Assembly (NCBI RefSeq): GCF_004000805.1
Contig: NZ_BILY01000012.1
Span: 97,582-161,581, forward strand
Reading direction: 5' to 3'
Origin: Paenibacillus glycanilyticus NBRC 16618
Lineage (GTDB): Bacteria > Bacillota > Bacilli > Paenibacillales > Paenibacillaceae
Length of the DNA: 64,000 nucleotides
How positions within the stretch are numbered: position 1 is the first letter of the stretch; each line of letters opens with the position of its first letter. Shown here in pieces: positions 1 through 7,620 of the stretch. The position numbers and the translations under genes are program-made. The notes beneath the pieces were generated by a model. It ran no database searches. It saw nothing but the letters and a program-made list of their open reading frames with translations, and was not told the origin of the DNA.

Positions 1-2
1 CC

Positions 3-41
3 CGCAAGCAATCTGCTGCGGTGGCGGCCCTGTTTGCATAA
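3..41 (+). CDS. 3' tail of an upstream gene (partial)
   Basis: The first bases can be read as a 12-codon open tail (RKQSAAVAALFA) closing with TAA at 39-41, on the same strand as the transporter that follows. It is too short to identify a family, and it is called only because the frame is open to the window edge and sits in front of a same-strand gene. It may equally be chance. Confidence 0.3.
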   Translation, partial: RKQSAAVAALFA

Positions 42-104
42 CTGGAGGACACGCCGCATAAGACGTAAGGTAGCTTTACTTCGGCAATAGGGAGGGAACA
101 AGCG

Positions 105-1400
105 GTGAGCAAAAGGTTCCTGAATTCTCCGACCGCCTATGCGCTTGGGATGTTTGCGATGATGGTCCCAAGCCAGGCCTTTGCGTCTTTCTTCAACTAC
201 TACTACGTGGAAAAGCTGGGGCTTAGCCTTGGGCTGGCTACGATAGCACGCACGATTTATCTGATCTGGGATGCGGTCAATAACCCGATGGCGGGCTATC
301 TCTCCGACCGGACCCGCACGAAATACGGCAGGCGCAGGCCTTGGATCTTTTTCTCCACGCCTGCGTTTATGCTTGTCTTCATCATGGTCTTCTCCGTCCC
401 GGAGGGACTTGGCAATACGGAGCTGTTCGCGTGGCTGCTTACGTCGCTGATCCTGTTTGAAGGAATTGCCACACTGCTGTGGGTGAACTACGGAGCGCTA
501 TTTCCGGAGCTGTTCGAAGGAGACCGGCTTCGGGCGAAGGCGTCCGCCGTCCAGCAAGGCTTTCAGATTGTGGCTATTCTGATCGGAACGGCATTGACGC
601 CGATTCTATACGGATGGATCGGCTTTGGATGGATGTCGGTTGTTTATTCGCTTGTATTCGGTATCTTCATGACCTGGTTCGCTTTGTCCGTCCGGGAGAA
701 GGAGAGCACTCATCAGGAAGCGCCTCTGCCGCTGATAGCCGCCTTCCGGGAGACGCTGACGAATAAGCCGTTCTGGATCTTTAATATAGCGGGCTCCTTC
801 GCCCAGACGGTGAACGGCCTGCTTGCCGCCCTGCTTCCTTTCTATGCGAAATACAACCTGCATATCTCGGAGGGCGAGGTGTCCATCCTGATGGGCGCCG
901 TCTTTGTCTCCATTATCCCGCTTGTCGCGGTCTGGTATCTGATCTCCCGCAGGCTTGGCGGCCTGCTCAGCTGGCGGCTGGCGCTCGCCGTTTACGGGCT
1001 TTCCGTCATTCCGCTATGGTTCGCGGGCAATCTTGGCAGCGGTATTCTCGCCGGCATTCTGGTCGGCTTCGGGATGGCGGGGTTCCTAGTTACGCCGGCA
1101 ATGCTAAGCGGCCGGATTATCGATCTCGACGCGGAGCGGACCGGAAGACGCAGGGAAGGAATTTATACGGCGGTAGCCGGTTTTATTACGCGGTCCAGCG
1201 GCTTGATCGCGGCGGTGGCTTTCTGGATTGTTGGCCTTATGTACGGCTACCAGAGCGGCGACGAGCCGGGGTCGCAGCCGGAGACGGTATTCCGGGTGCT
1301 GATCTGCGTGGTTCCCCTAATTCTGCTTGCGGTATCCTTTGTCATTTCCTTGTTCATGAAGAATTTAGAGGAGCCGGGTCAATCGAAACGTCCGGTGTGA
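105..1400 (+). CDS. GPH-family (MelB-like) sugar:cation symporter, MFS fold
   Basis: This 431-residue protein has about 12 hydrophobic membrane segments, the usual length for the glycoside-pentoside-hexuronide (GPH) family. The family signature lies at residues 62-80, where an N-P-M-A-G-Y-L-S-D-R-T-R-T run is followed by a G-R-R-R-P-W cluster in the first cytoplasmic loop. The start is GTG with AGGGAGGG seven bases upstream. It probably imports a glycoside or sugar together with a cation. The substrate cannot be read, because no hydrolase lies beside it inside the window, although its partner could lie upstream of the edge. The next gene begins 35 bp downstream without a visible terminator, so read-through is possible. 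Confidence 0.85.
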   Translation: MSKRFLNSPTAYALGMFAMMVPSQAFASFFNYYYVEKLGLSLGLATIARTIYLIWDAVNNPMAGYLSDRTRTKYGRRRPWIFFSTPAFMLVFIMVFSVPEGLGNTELFAWLLTSLILFEGIATLLWVNYGALFPELFEGDRLRAKASAVQQGFQIVAILIGTALTPILYGWIGFGWMSVVYSLVFGIFMTWFALSVREKESTHQEAPLPLIAAFRETLTNKPFWIFNIAGSFAQTVNGLLAALLPFYAKYNLHISEGEVSILMGAVFVSIIPLVAVWYLISRRLGGLLSWRLALAVYGLSVIPLWFAGNLGSGILAGILVGFGMAGFLVTPAMLSGRIIDLDAERTGRRREGIYTAVAGFITRSSGLIAAVAFWIVGLMYGYQSGDEPGSQPETVFRVLICVVPLILLAVSFVISLFMKNLEEPGQSKRPV

Positions 1401-1435
1401 TATGATAATGGCAAAATCAAACCAAGGGGAATCGC

Positions 1436-3391
1436 ATGAAGCAAGTAACGATTGGCATGTTCGCGCATGTGGATGCGGGCAAGACCACGCTGGCGGAACA
1501 GCTTCTTTATCATACGAACAGCATACGGGAGCGGGGCCGGGTCGATCATAAGGATGCCTACCTCGACAGCCACGATATTGAACGGGCGAGAGGGATAACG
1601 GTGTTTGCGGATCAGGCCGTTATGACCTATAACGGAGCGACTTATTACTTGATCGATACGCCGGGACACGTCGATTTCTCGCCGGAGATGGAGCGCGCGG
1701 TCCAGGTGATGGATTATGCCGTCCTGGTGGTGAGCGCCGTGGAGGGCGTGCAGGGACATACGGAAACGGTCTGGCAGCTGCTTTCGAAGCACCGCGTGCC
1801 GACGTTCTTTTTTATCAACAAAATTGACCGGACCGGGGCGGACGTTAATCGAGTAATGGAGGACATTCAGCAGCATCTAACGCCGGATGCTTGTCTGATC
1901 ACGGACAGCTTTGCCGGCGGCGTTGCGGGAGAGGCGTTAGTGGAGAATCTAGCGGAGAGGGATGAGCGGCTGCTCGATGCGTTCCTCGCGGGCGAAGGCG
2001 ATCAAGCCTTCTGGCTGCAAGCTTTGCGGGACATGGTAAAGAGCGGCAGGCTGTACCCCTGCGTTAGCGGTTCGGCCCTGCAGGATACCGGCGTAAAGGA
2101 GTTTCTGGAGCAGCTTCATCTGCTTACGACGGTCGATTATAACGGACAAGCTCCTTTTGGAGGAAGAGTCTATAAAATCCGTCATGACAAGAGCGGTACC
2201 CGGTTAACCTATATCAAGGCATTAAGCGGTACCCTCAAGGTGCGAGAGGAGCTCTGCTACAGCGGCGGGGCCGGGCAAATCTGCGAGAAGGCAACCAGGC
2301 TTATGCTTGTGAACGGCAGTAAAATGCAGGCGGTTGATCAGGTATCGGCCGGGGATCTGTTTGCCGTTATCGGGCTGTCCGAAGCGGATGCGGGACAAGG
2401 CGTAGGCCTTTATTCGGACAAGCTGTCCTATGATCTGGTACCGGCGCTGACATCGAAAGTCATTTTCTCCGAAGGCCTCCCCGTGAAGGATGTGCTGAAG
2501 GCGTTCCGCATTCTGAATGCGGAGGACCCGTCTTTAAACGTCGTCTGGGAGGAGAGCCTGCAAGAGATTCATATTCACGTGATGGGCGTTATTCAGCTCG
2601 AAGTGCTGCAGCAGCTGGTGAAGGAACGTTTCGGCTTTGACGTGGTCTTTGGCAGCCCGGAAATTCTGTACAAGGAGACCATCTCGAGTCCGGTAAAAGG
2701 TTACGGTCATTTCGAGCCGCTCCGGCATTACGCCGAAGTGCATCTGCTCTTGGAGCCGGGCGAAAGGGGGAGCGGCATCACGTTCAACAATGCGGCCCAT
2801 GTGCATGACCTGAGCATAGGCAATCAGAATCTGATCGAGACGCATCTGTTCGAACGCGAGCATCATGGGCTATTGACGGGCAGTCCGCTAACGGATGTGC
2901 GGATTACTTTGCTTACGGGCGCCGCCCATAACGAGCATACGCATGGCGGCGATTTTCGCGAGGCGACCTTCCGGGCGCTCCGGCAGGGGCTTGAGAAGGC
3001 GGATAATCTGCTGCTTGAACCGTTTTACGAGTATAAAATCAAGGTTGAGCTGGACCATCTGGGCAAGGTGTTGTCGGATTTGCAGCGCGCTTCCGGCCAG
3101 TTTGATCCGCCTCAGACCACGCAATCCCATGCGGTGGTTGCGGGCCGGGTGCCTGTGGCGACTTTTATGGATTACAGCACGGAGCTGGCCGCTTTCACGC
3201 ATGGCCGGGGCAGCATTCAGCTGATCTTCGCCGGTTACGACCGCTGTCATAACGAGCAGGAGGTCATTGAGCGGAAAGGCTACCGGATGGATGCGGATCC
3301 TTTATATACGTCTTCGTCTATCTTTTGTGCGAAAGGGGCCGGTTATGCGGTGCCTTGGGATGAGGCGGAGGCAAAAATGCATTTGCTCTAG
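1436..3391 (+). CDS. Tet(M)-like ribosomal protection GTPase (EF-G family)
   Basis: This 651-residue translational GTPase has the length of the tetracycline ribosomal-protection proteins (about 640) rather than EF-G (about 690). G1 is at residues 11-18 (HVDAGKTT), the switch-I RGIT at 52-55, G3 at 75-81 (DTPGHVD) and G4 NKID at 128-131. EF-G-like domains II to V follow. The C-terminus carries the family's Tyr/Gly-rich segment near residues 590-620. These proteins bind the ribosome and dislodge tetracycline using GTP. Many chromosomal members in soil Bacillota are divergent and their resistance role is unproven. No leader peptide or attenuator like that of mobile tet(M) is visible and there are no mobile-element flanks, so it looks resident. 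Resistance is inference. Confidence 0.8.
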   Translation: MKQVTIGMFAHVDAGKTTLAEQLLYHTNSIRERGRVDHKDAYLDSHDIERARGITVFADQAVMTYNGATYYLIDTPGHVDFSPEMERAVQVMDYAVLVVSAVEGVQGHTETVWQLLSKHRVPTFFFINKIDRTGADVNRVMEDIQQHLTPDACLITDSFAGGVAGEALVENLAERDERLLDAFLAGEGDQAFWLQALRDMVKSGRLYPCVSGSALQDTGVKEFLEQLHLLTTVDYNGQAPFGGRVYKIRHDKSGTRLTYIKALSGTLKVREELCYSGGAGQICEKATRLMLVNGSKMQAVDQVSAGDLFAVIGLSEADAGQGVGLYSDKLSYDLVPALTSKVIFSEGLPVKDVLKAFRILNAEDPSLNVVWEESLQEIHIHVMGVIQLEVLQQLVKERFGFDVVFGSPEILYKETISSPVKGYGHFEPLRHYAEVHLLLEPGERGSGITFNNAAHVHDLSIGNQNLIETHLFEREHHGLLTGSPLTDVRITLLTGAAHNEHTHGGDFREATFRALRQGLEKADNLLLEPFYEYKIKVELDHLGKVLSDLQRASGQFDPPQTTQSHAVVAGRVPVATFMDYSTELAAFTHGRGSIQLIFAGYDRCHNEQEVIERKGYRMDADPLYTSSSIFCAKGAGYAVPWDEAEAKMHLL

Positions 3392-3420
3392 CTGCTGCAA
3401 TTGAATGGTTAAACGAAAGG

Positions 3421-3460
3421 AAAAGCCGTTTTCCCTTAGTGAGGGTAAACGGCTTTTATA
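3421..3460. terminator. Bidirectional terminator between convergent genes
   Basis: The sequence AAAAGCCGTTT pairs with AAACGGCTTTT around a small loop. It is A-rich on the left and T-rich on the right, so it can end both the Tet(M)-like gene and the convergent MerR gene, whose last codons it overlaps. Confidence 0.8.
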
Positions 3461-3849
3461 GCTTCGAGCATCGCTGCTGCCTTCTCGGGATTGTGCATTA
3501 ACGCCTTCCTGTATTCGATCATCCAGTCGAGCGTTTCGAGGATCTGATCGTATTCGGCTTTTTTGCGCTCAATATCGTCTTTCTTTTGTTCCATCCATTC
3601 AATGATCTGCTGATGCGTCTTCGTATTCGTATCCTGATCCTGAAAGACCTCCTTTAATTCAGCGAGCGAACAGCCAAGGCCTTGAAATTTTTTGATCATC
3701 CGCAGACGATCGATCGCTTCTCCGGTATAGCTGCGATAGTTGTTTTTCTCCCGCTGGACGTGGCGGTTGTCGAGCAGGCCTTCCTTTTCGTAAAATCGGA
3801 TCGCGTGGACGGATAAGCCCATTCTCTCCGCTAACTCTTGAATTTTCAT
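3436..3849 (-). CDS. MerR-family transcriptional regulator
   Basis: This 137-residue protein has an N-terminal winged-helix MerR domain (residues 1-70; IRFYEKEGLLD at about 17-27) and a long coiled coil at about 75-120 rich in K, E and D. There is no cysteine cluster for metal and no long ligand domain. It is divergent from an SDR gene. The intervening promoter has the stretched spacer and central dyad typical of MerR targets, so the SDR gene is the obvious target. Small MerR regulators beside SDR genes often respond to electrophiles or aldehydes; that is family knowledge and not visible here. The start is ATG with GGAGAG upstream. Confidence 0.85.
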   Translation of the reverse strand: MKIQELAERMGLSVHAIRFYEKEGLLDNRHVQREKNNYRSYTGEAIDRLRMIKKFQGLGCSLAELKEVFQDQDTNTKTHQQIIEWMEQKKDDIERKKAEYDQILETLDWMIEYRKALMHNPEKAAAMLEAIKAVYPH

Positions 3850-3888
3850 GCTTCTCTCTCCTAAAAAGAAATACCATTATCGGGGTCT

Positions 3889-3918
3889 TGCCTTAGAGTT
3901 CACTCTATAGTTTATGCT
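3889..3918 (+). promoter_or_regulatory. MerR-type promoter and operator of the SDR gene
   Basis: A -35 TTGCCT (3889-3894) and a -10 TATGCT (3913-3918) are 18 bp apart, longer than the 17 bp optimum. The dyad TAGAGT-TC-ACTCTA (3894-3907) sits in the spacer, as in MerR-activated promoters. Confidence 0.75.
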
Positions 3919-3969
3919 GTAGTTGTTCGATTCATCAACTACTTTTCTATCTATAAGGAGTGATCCACT

Positions 3970-4800
3970 ATGCGTATATTCGTAACAGGGGCGACCGGCT
4001 ATATTGGCATGGAAGTTGTTCGAGAGCTGATCGAAGGCGGTCATGAGGTTGTAGGGCTTACCCGTTCCGATAAAGGCGTTGCCTTATTGGAAGCGGCCGG
4101 TGCGGAGGCGCATCTTGGCACCCTTGAAGATCTCGACAGCCTTCAGCGCGGCGCGGCTGCCGCGGATGGCGTCATTCATTTGGCATTCCGTCATGACTTT
4201 TCGGATTTTGACGGCTCGCTTGCGATGGATCTTCGCGCCGTTGAGGCGATGGGGGCCGTGCTTGAAGGCTCCGGCAAACCCTTTGTCATTACGGCTCACG
4301 CGAACGGTATGGCATCGGAGGAAGCGGTATTGGGACTAGCCGAGCGCGGGGCGCGGACCTCTATTGTGTCGCTTGCGCCTTCGGTGCATGGGGAGCGGGA
4401 TAAAGGCTTTGTGCCGCAGCTCATTCAGACGGCCCGTGCGCAAGGGTTCTCCGCTTACATTGGCGACGGGGCAAACCGCTGGCCGGCCGTGCATCGCATC
4501 GATGCGGCATCCTTGTTCCGGCTTGCCGTGGAGGCTGCGCCTGCAGGCTCAAGGCTGGATGGCGTTGGCGACGAAGGGATCGCGTTCCGCGACATTGCCG
4601 CTGTTATCGGACGGCATCTGAACGTGCCGGTGCGCAGCATTTCCCGTGAGGAGGCTGCCGGCCACTTCGGTTTCCTGGGCATGCTCGCAGGCCTTGATAT
4701 TCCTCGTTCAAGCGCGCAGACGCAGGAGCTGCTCGGCTGGAAGCCAACTCATCCGGGACTGCTTGAGGATCTGGAGCAAGGACACTATTTCAACAAGTAA
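3970..4800 (+). CDS. NAD(P)-dependent epimerase/reductase, extended SDR fold
   Basis: This 276-residue extended short-chain dehydrogenase has a Rossmann motif GATGYIG at residues 7-13, followed by TRSDKG, which suggests NADP binding. It resembles the NAD-dependent epimerase/dehydratase group used as general reductases, and no sugar-nucleotide motif stands out. It stands alone between the MerR-type promoter and its own terminator, so it is probably a single-gene unit induced by the divergent MerR regulator. A strong AAGGAG lies eight bases before ATG. The substrate is unknown. Confidence 0.8.
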   Translation: MRIFVTGATGYIGMEVVRELIEGGHEVVGLTRSDKGVALLEAAGAEAHLGTLEDLDSLQRGAAAADGVIHLAFRHDFSDFDGSLAMDLRAVEAMGAVLEGSGKPFVITAHANGMASEEAVLGLAERGARTSIVSLAPSVHGERDKGFVPQLIQTARAQGFSAYIGDGANRWPAVHRIDAASLFRLAVEAAPAGSRLDGVGDEGIAFRDIAAVIGRHLNVPVRSISREEAAGHFGFLGMLAGLDIPRSSAQTQELLGWKPTHPGLLEDLEQGHYFNK

Positions 4801-4813
4801 TCAACGCTTAGCG

Positions 4814-4850
4814 AGACCTTTCCTGTTTTTGAGCAGGAGGGGTCTTTTTT
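4814..4850 (+). terminator. Rho-independent terminator after the SDR gene
   Basis: AGACC-TTTCCTG pairs with CAGGAGGGGTCT and is followed by a run of T (to 4850). Confidence 0.8.
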
Positions 4851-4913
4851 ATGGGTTTTGTACCCATAAACGCTTGTATATTGCTTGGCATATACGAAGC
4901 TTGATACACTAAT

Positions 4914-4933
4914 AAGTGATTCATCAATAAATA
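4914..4933 (+). promoter_or_regulatory. Imperfect TetR operator before the tetR-like gene
   Basis: This 20-bp stretch matches the perfect palindromes at 5506 and 5556 at 16 of 20 positions. It lies just after a candidate -35/-10 pair (TTGGCA 4885, ACTAAT 4908) and before the regulator's ribosome binding site, which suggests autorepression. Confidence 0.6.
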
Positions 4934-4960
4934 AAATACAATTAACAGGAGCTTAAGACG

Positions 4961-5482
4961 ATGGCGAAAAAGGATACAGCGTCCGTAAACCGGAGGACGG
5001 AAATTATTTCGGCGGCAATCGACGTATTCGCGGAGTGCGGCTATTACCGGACAACTACAGCGCAGGTGGCACAGCGGGCGGGAATTTCGCAGCCCTACGT
5101 ATTCAAGTTTTTTGCAACGAAGGAAGCATTAATGCTGGCAGCGCTTGAGGTGTCCTGGGAAAGAATCGCGGAAGCGTTCAACCGGGTGGTAGATACGGCG
5201 GCACCGGATCAGCTGGAGCGGGAGCTTATTGAAACATACGAAGAAATTTTGGCCGCCCACCGGCAGGAGACGCTGCTGCAGATGCAGGCCCAGACGATGC
5301 AGGAGGAGCCTATTCGCGCCGCTATGCAGACGGGATTGAGGGAAGTGCGCCGCATTGTGCTGGAGGCGTTTACTGCCAGCAAGCTTGCGAATCCGGAGGA
5401 AAGAACGATGCTGTTCCTCGCGCGCGGCATGCTGTGCAATATATCGATGGCACTTGGCGTTCCGGAGTTAATGGACAAATAA
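4961..5482 (+). CDS. TetR/AcrR-family repressor
   Basis: This 173-residue protein has a TetR helix-turn-helix at about residues 12-58 (YRTTTAQVAQRAGIS, then YVFKFFATKEAL) and a helical ligand domain. That domain is rather short, as the family is usually 190-210 residues. CAGGAG lies seven bases before ATG. It precedes an NAD-binding reductase gene on the same strand, and the gap between them holds two perfect 20-bp palindromes, so it almost certainly represses that gene, and itself through the weaker site upstream. The inducer is unknown. Confidence 0.85.
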   Translation: MAKKDTASVNRRTEIISAAIDVFAECGYYRTTTAQVAQRAGISQPYVFKFFATKEALMLAALEVSWERIAEAFNRVVDTAAPDQLERELIETYEEILAAHRQETLLQMQAQTMQEEPIRAAMQTGLREVRRIVLEAFTASKLANPEERTMLFLARGMLCNISMALGVPELMDK

Positions 5483-5505
5483 AGGGGCTGCCAAGCCTTG
5501 AAAAA

Positions 5506-5525
5506 TAGTGATTGATCAATCACTA
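5506..5525 (+). promoter_or_regulatory. TetR operator 1, over the -35 box
   Basis: The perfect 20-bp palindrome is TAGTGATTGATCAATCACTA. It contains the -35 hexamer TTGATC (5512-5517), which lies 17 bp from the -10 TATAGT (5535-5540), so bound repressor would block RNA polymerase. Confidence 0.85.
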
Positions 5526-5555
5526 ACTAAATGATATAGTGAATTCATCGATAAA

Positions 5556-5575
5556 TAGTGATTGATCAATCACTA
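5556..5575 (+). promoter_or_regulatory. TetR operator 2, downstream of the -10 box
   Basis: This is a second identical copy of the 20-bp palindrome, 50 bp from the first (about five helical turns). A degenerate site at 5537-5557 lies between them and resembles the copy in front of the regulator gene. Confidence 0.85.
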
Positions 5576-5595
5576 AATAAAAAGGAGTGGCTGAA

Positions 5596-6546
5596 ATGAA
5601 AAAAGCGGTTGTTATTGGAGCGACGGGCGGCACGGGTGCTGCGATTACGGAGGAATTGGTGAGCCGGGGAATTCCGGTTGTGGCGTTTGGACGATCGCGG
5701 TCGAAGCTGGAGAGTTTCGCGGCAAGATTAGGGCATCCGGCAAATCTGGCGCTGGCCGTGGGAGATGCTTTCAAAGCGGATGATGTCGAGAAGGCATCGC
5801 GCGGCGCCGAAGTGATGTTCCATTGCGCGAATGTTCCTTACCACGAGATGAAGGAGCGGCTTATTCCCCTTGGGGAAGCGGTTATGGAGGCGGCAGACCG
5901 GCTTGGCCTCAAAGTCGTTGTCATCGACGGTATTTATCCGTACGGAAAAAGGCAGATGGAGCGGGTGACCGAGGAGCATCCGAAGCAGCCGCATACCCGT
6001 AAAGGGCAGACGCGTCTAAAATTTGCCGAAATGGTGTTTGACGCCAGGTGGCGTCAGGCCCGCCCTCTTATTGTCCGGCTGCCGGACTATTACGGACCAA
6101 CCGCCAATGAAGCTTCTTATCTCGGTTCCACGCTGGAGGCTATTGCGGCCGGCAAGATGGCCTTCTTCATCGGGAACATGAATGTACGGCGCGAATATGT
6201 CTATTTGCCGGATGCGGCGAGAATGATTGTTGAAATTTCGCTGCGCGATCAAGCTTACGGCCAGGAGTGGAACATTCCCGGAGGCGATACGATATCCGGC
6301 CATGAGATTGTCCGTCTCGCCCGCGAAGCGAGCGGCAGCAAGAAGGCTGTTCTGCCGCTCGGAAAAGCCGGCTTGTCCTTGCTCGGGTTATTCGTTCCCG
6401 TTATGAAGGAGGTCGTGGAGATGCTGTATCTGACAACGGAACCGCTCCGCCTTAGCGGAGAGAAGTATGAACGCTTTATCGGGCCAATCCCGGCAACCGG
6501 CTTCAAGCAAGGGATTTATGAGACTATCAGCCAGTTGAAGAAGTAA
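5596..6546 (+). CDS. NAD(P)-binding reductase (atypical/extended SDR, NmrA-like)
   Basis: The protein has 316 residues and a Rossmann motif GATGGTG near residue 8, followed by GRSRSK, which favours NADP. The ATG at 5596 is preferred to the in-frame GTG at 5587 because the latter overlaps the AAAGGAG ribosome binding site. A central KRQ and a YYGP motif fit sugar-epimerase-like reductases of unknown substrate. Control by the TetR protein just upstream is strongly implied by the two perfect operators in its promoter. It converges on the B12-binding regulator gene. Confidence 0.8.
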   Translation: MKKAVVIGATGGTGAAITEELVSRGIPVVAFGRSRSKLESFAARLGHPANLALAVGDAFKADDVEKASRGAEVMFHCANVPYHEMKERLIPLGEAVMEAADRLGLKVVVIDGIYPYGKRQMERVTEEHPKQPHTRKGQTRLKFAEMVFDARWRQARPLIVRLPDYYGPTANEASYLGSTLEAIAAGKMAFFIGNMNVRREYVYLPDAARMIVEISLRDQAYGQEWNIPGGDTISGHEIVRLAREASGSKKAVLPLGKAGLSLLGLFVPVMKEVVEMLYLTTEPLRLSGEKYERFIGPIPATGFKQGIYETISQLKK

Positions 6547-6552
6547 CACGGC

Positions 6553-6574
6553 AGCGGTGACGGGAGTCACCGCT
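6553..6574. terminator. Hairpin between convergent genes
   Basis: AGCGGTGAC pairs perfectly with GTCACCGCT around GGGA. There is no U-tract on either side, so it may slow rather than terminate transcription. Confidence 0.45.
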
Positions 6575-6581
6575 GAGCTCG

Positions 6582-7460
6582 TTATCGGTATAAAAGAAGG
6601 CTGTACCAGTTGTCCCATTCCGAAGGACCGGATGGACATACGAGCGGAGCAAGAGCCGTGCTGCAGCCCTGAAAGCCGTTGCCGCCGGCAATAATGGTGA
6701 GCGACGGATTGGCTAGACGGTAATCGCTTATCCACTTCTCGACGGAAGCTGCAAGCAGGGGGTTATTTAACGAGATGGCAACAATCTCAATATTTTTAGC
6801 CCGGATCAGGCTTGTAATATCGTTTAGCGGAGTGTCCGGTCCCAAGTAGATGACGTCATGGCCTTTGTTCCGCAGAAACAAAGTGAAGAGCATAAGACCC
6901 ATCTGATGATGCTCTCCCTCCGGACATAAGGCGACAGCCCTTGGAAGATTCCGATTCAGCGGTAAAATTCTCATGAACTGGGTGCATCTCTGAATGATGA
7001 TTTGGGAGGCGAAATGCTCCTGGGCAACCGAAATAACACCATTTTCCCACGCCGTGCCGATTTGTCTCATCACGGGAGTAAGAATATGATGGAAGACCTC
7101 TTCATGATGGAACAAGGAAAAGCATAAATCGATGACCTCATTGGCCTGCACGGTATTCAGGTCAACAAGTTCCCGGTAGAGCTGATCCGTCAGACGGTTA
7201 AACCGGTTTGGCTGGCTTAACGCCTCAGCAGGTTCATTCCCCTGCTTGTCCCGGTACAGGGAGACGGCTTCGCTTATTTTCAAGTGACAGCTCTCCATCT
7301 GCTGCTTGATCCAGCGCAGGGTTTCGATATCGGCGTCCCGGTATAGACGGTGACCGCCAGTGCTTCGGACGGGCGCGGTAAGCTGATATCGGTTCTCCCA
7401 TGCCCGAATGGTTACAGCGGGAATCCCAACTAACTGGGATACTTTACGAATACTATACAT
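6582..7460 (-). CDS. MerR-type regulator with B12-binding domain (CarH/LitR-like)
   Basis: The 292-residue layout matches CarH/LitR photoreceptors. Residues 1-70 form a MerR winged helix (W21-E-N-R-Y and the STGGHR wing). Residues 85-165 form a four-helix cap carrying the W-x9-E-H signature (W138, E148, H149). Residues 175-292 form a cobalamin-binding Rossmann domain with E-x-H-x2-G (E183, H185, G188) and a late AGG (258-260). In known CarH proteins, adenosylcobalamin makes a DNA-binding tetramer that light dissolves. The residue after W138 is Glu, where Thermus CarH has the His that captures cobalt after illumination, so the light response may differ. The gene is divergent from a PAS-chemoreceptor, and both promoters carry CarH-type 11-bp repeats. 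The start has GAGGTG upstream. Confidence 0.88.
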   Translation of the reverse strand: MYSIRKVSQLVGIPAVTIRAWENRYQLTAPVRSTGGHRLYRDADIETLRWIKQQMESCHLKISEAVSLYRDKQGNEPAEALSQPNRFNRLTDQLYRELVDLNTVQANEVIDLCFSLFHHEEVFHHILTPVMRQIGTAWENGVISVAQEHFASQIIIQRCTQFMRILPLNRNLPRAVALCPEGEHHQMGLMLFTLFLRNKGHDVIYLGPDTPLNDITSLIRAKNIEIVAISLNNPLLAASVEKWISDYRLANPSLTIIAGGNGFQGCSTALAPLVCPSGPSEWDNWYSLLLYR

Positions 7461-7502
7461 ACGCTTACACCTCAGGTTTTATTATACATAAGTTGTACAA
7501 AA
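7452..7502 (-). promoter_or_regulatory. Promoter and tandem 11-bp operators of the CarH-like gene
   Basis: Two adjacent units, ATTATACATAA (7481-7491) and GTTGTACAAAA (7492-7502), fit the CarH direct-repeat pattern nnTnTACAnnn, which I recall from the literature. Read on the minus strand, the first contains TATAAT (7481-7486), a good -10. A further match (7452-7462) covers the start codon. This implies autoregulation. Confidence 0.75.
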
Positions 7503-7539
7503 AAAATAGAGGATTCTATTCCATTCCCTATGATCTTCC

Positions 7540-7602
7540 TTGCGATGGAAATATGAATTATGTATAATTTTAACGAAAATACTATACATAAACTATACAT
7601 TG
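7540..7602 (+). promoter_or_regulatory. Promoter and 11-bp operators of the PAS-chemoreceptor gene
   Basis: The -35 TTGCGA (7540-7545) and -10 TATAAT (7563-7568) are 17 bp apart. Two tandem 11-bp units (ACTATACATAA 7581-7591, ACTATACATTG 7592-7602) follow just after the start point, and an inverted unit (7558-7568) covers the -10. All fit nnTnTACAnnn. The 11-mer TTATGTATAAT is identical at the -10 of both divergent promoters. Confidence 0.78.
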
Positions 7603-7620
7603 GAAGTAGAAGGTGATCCG

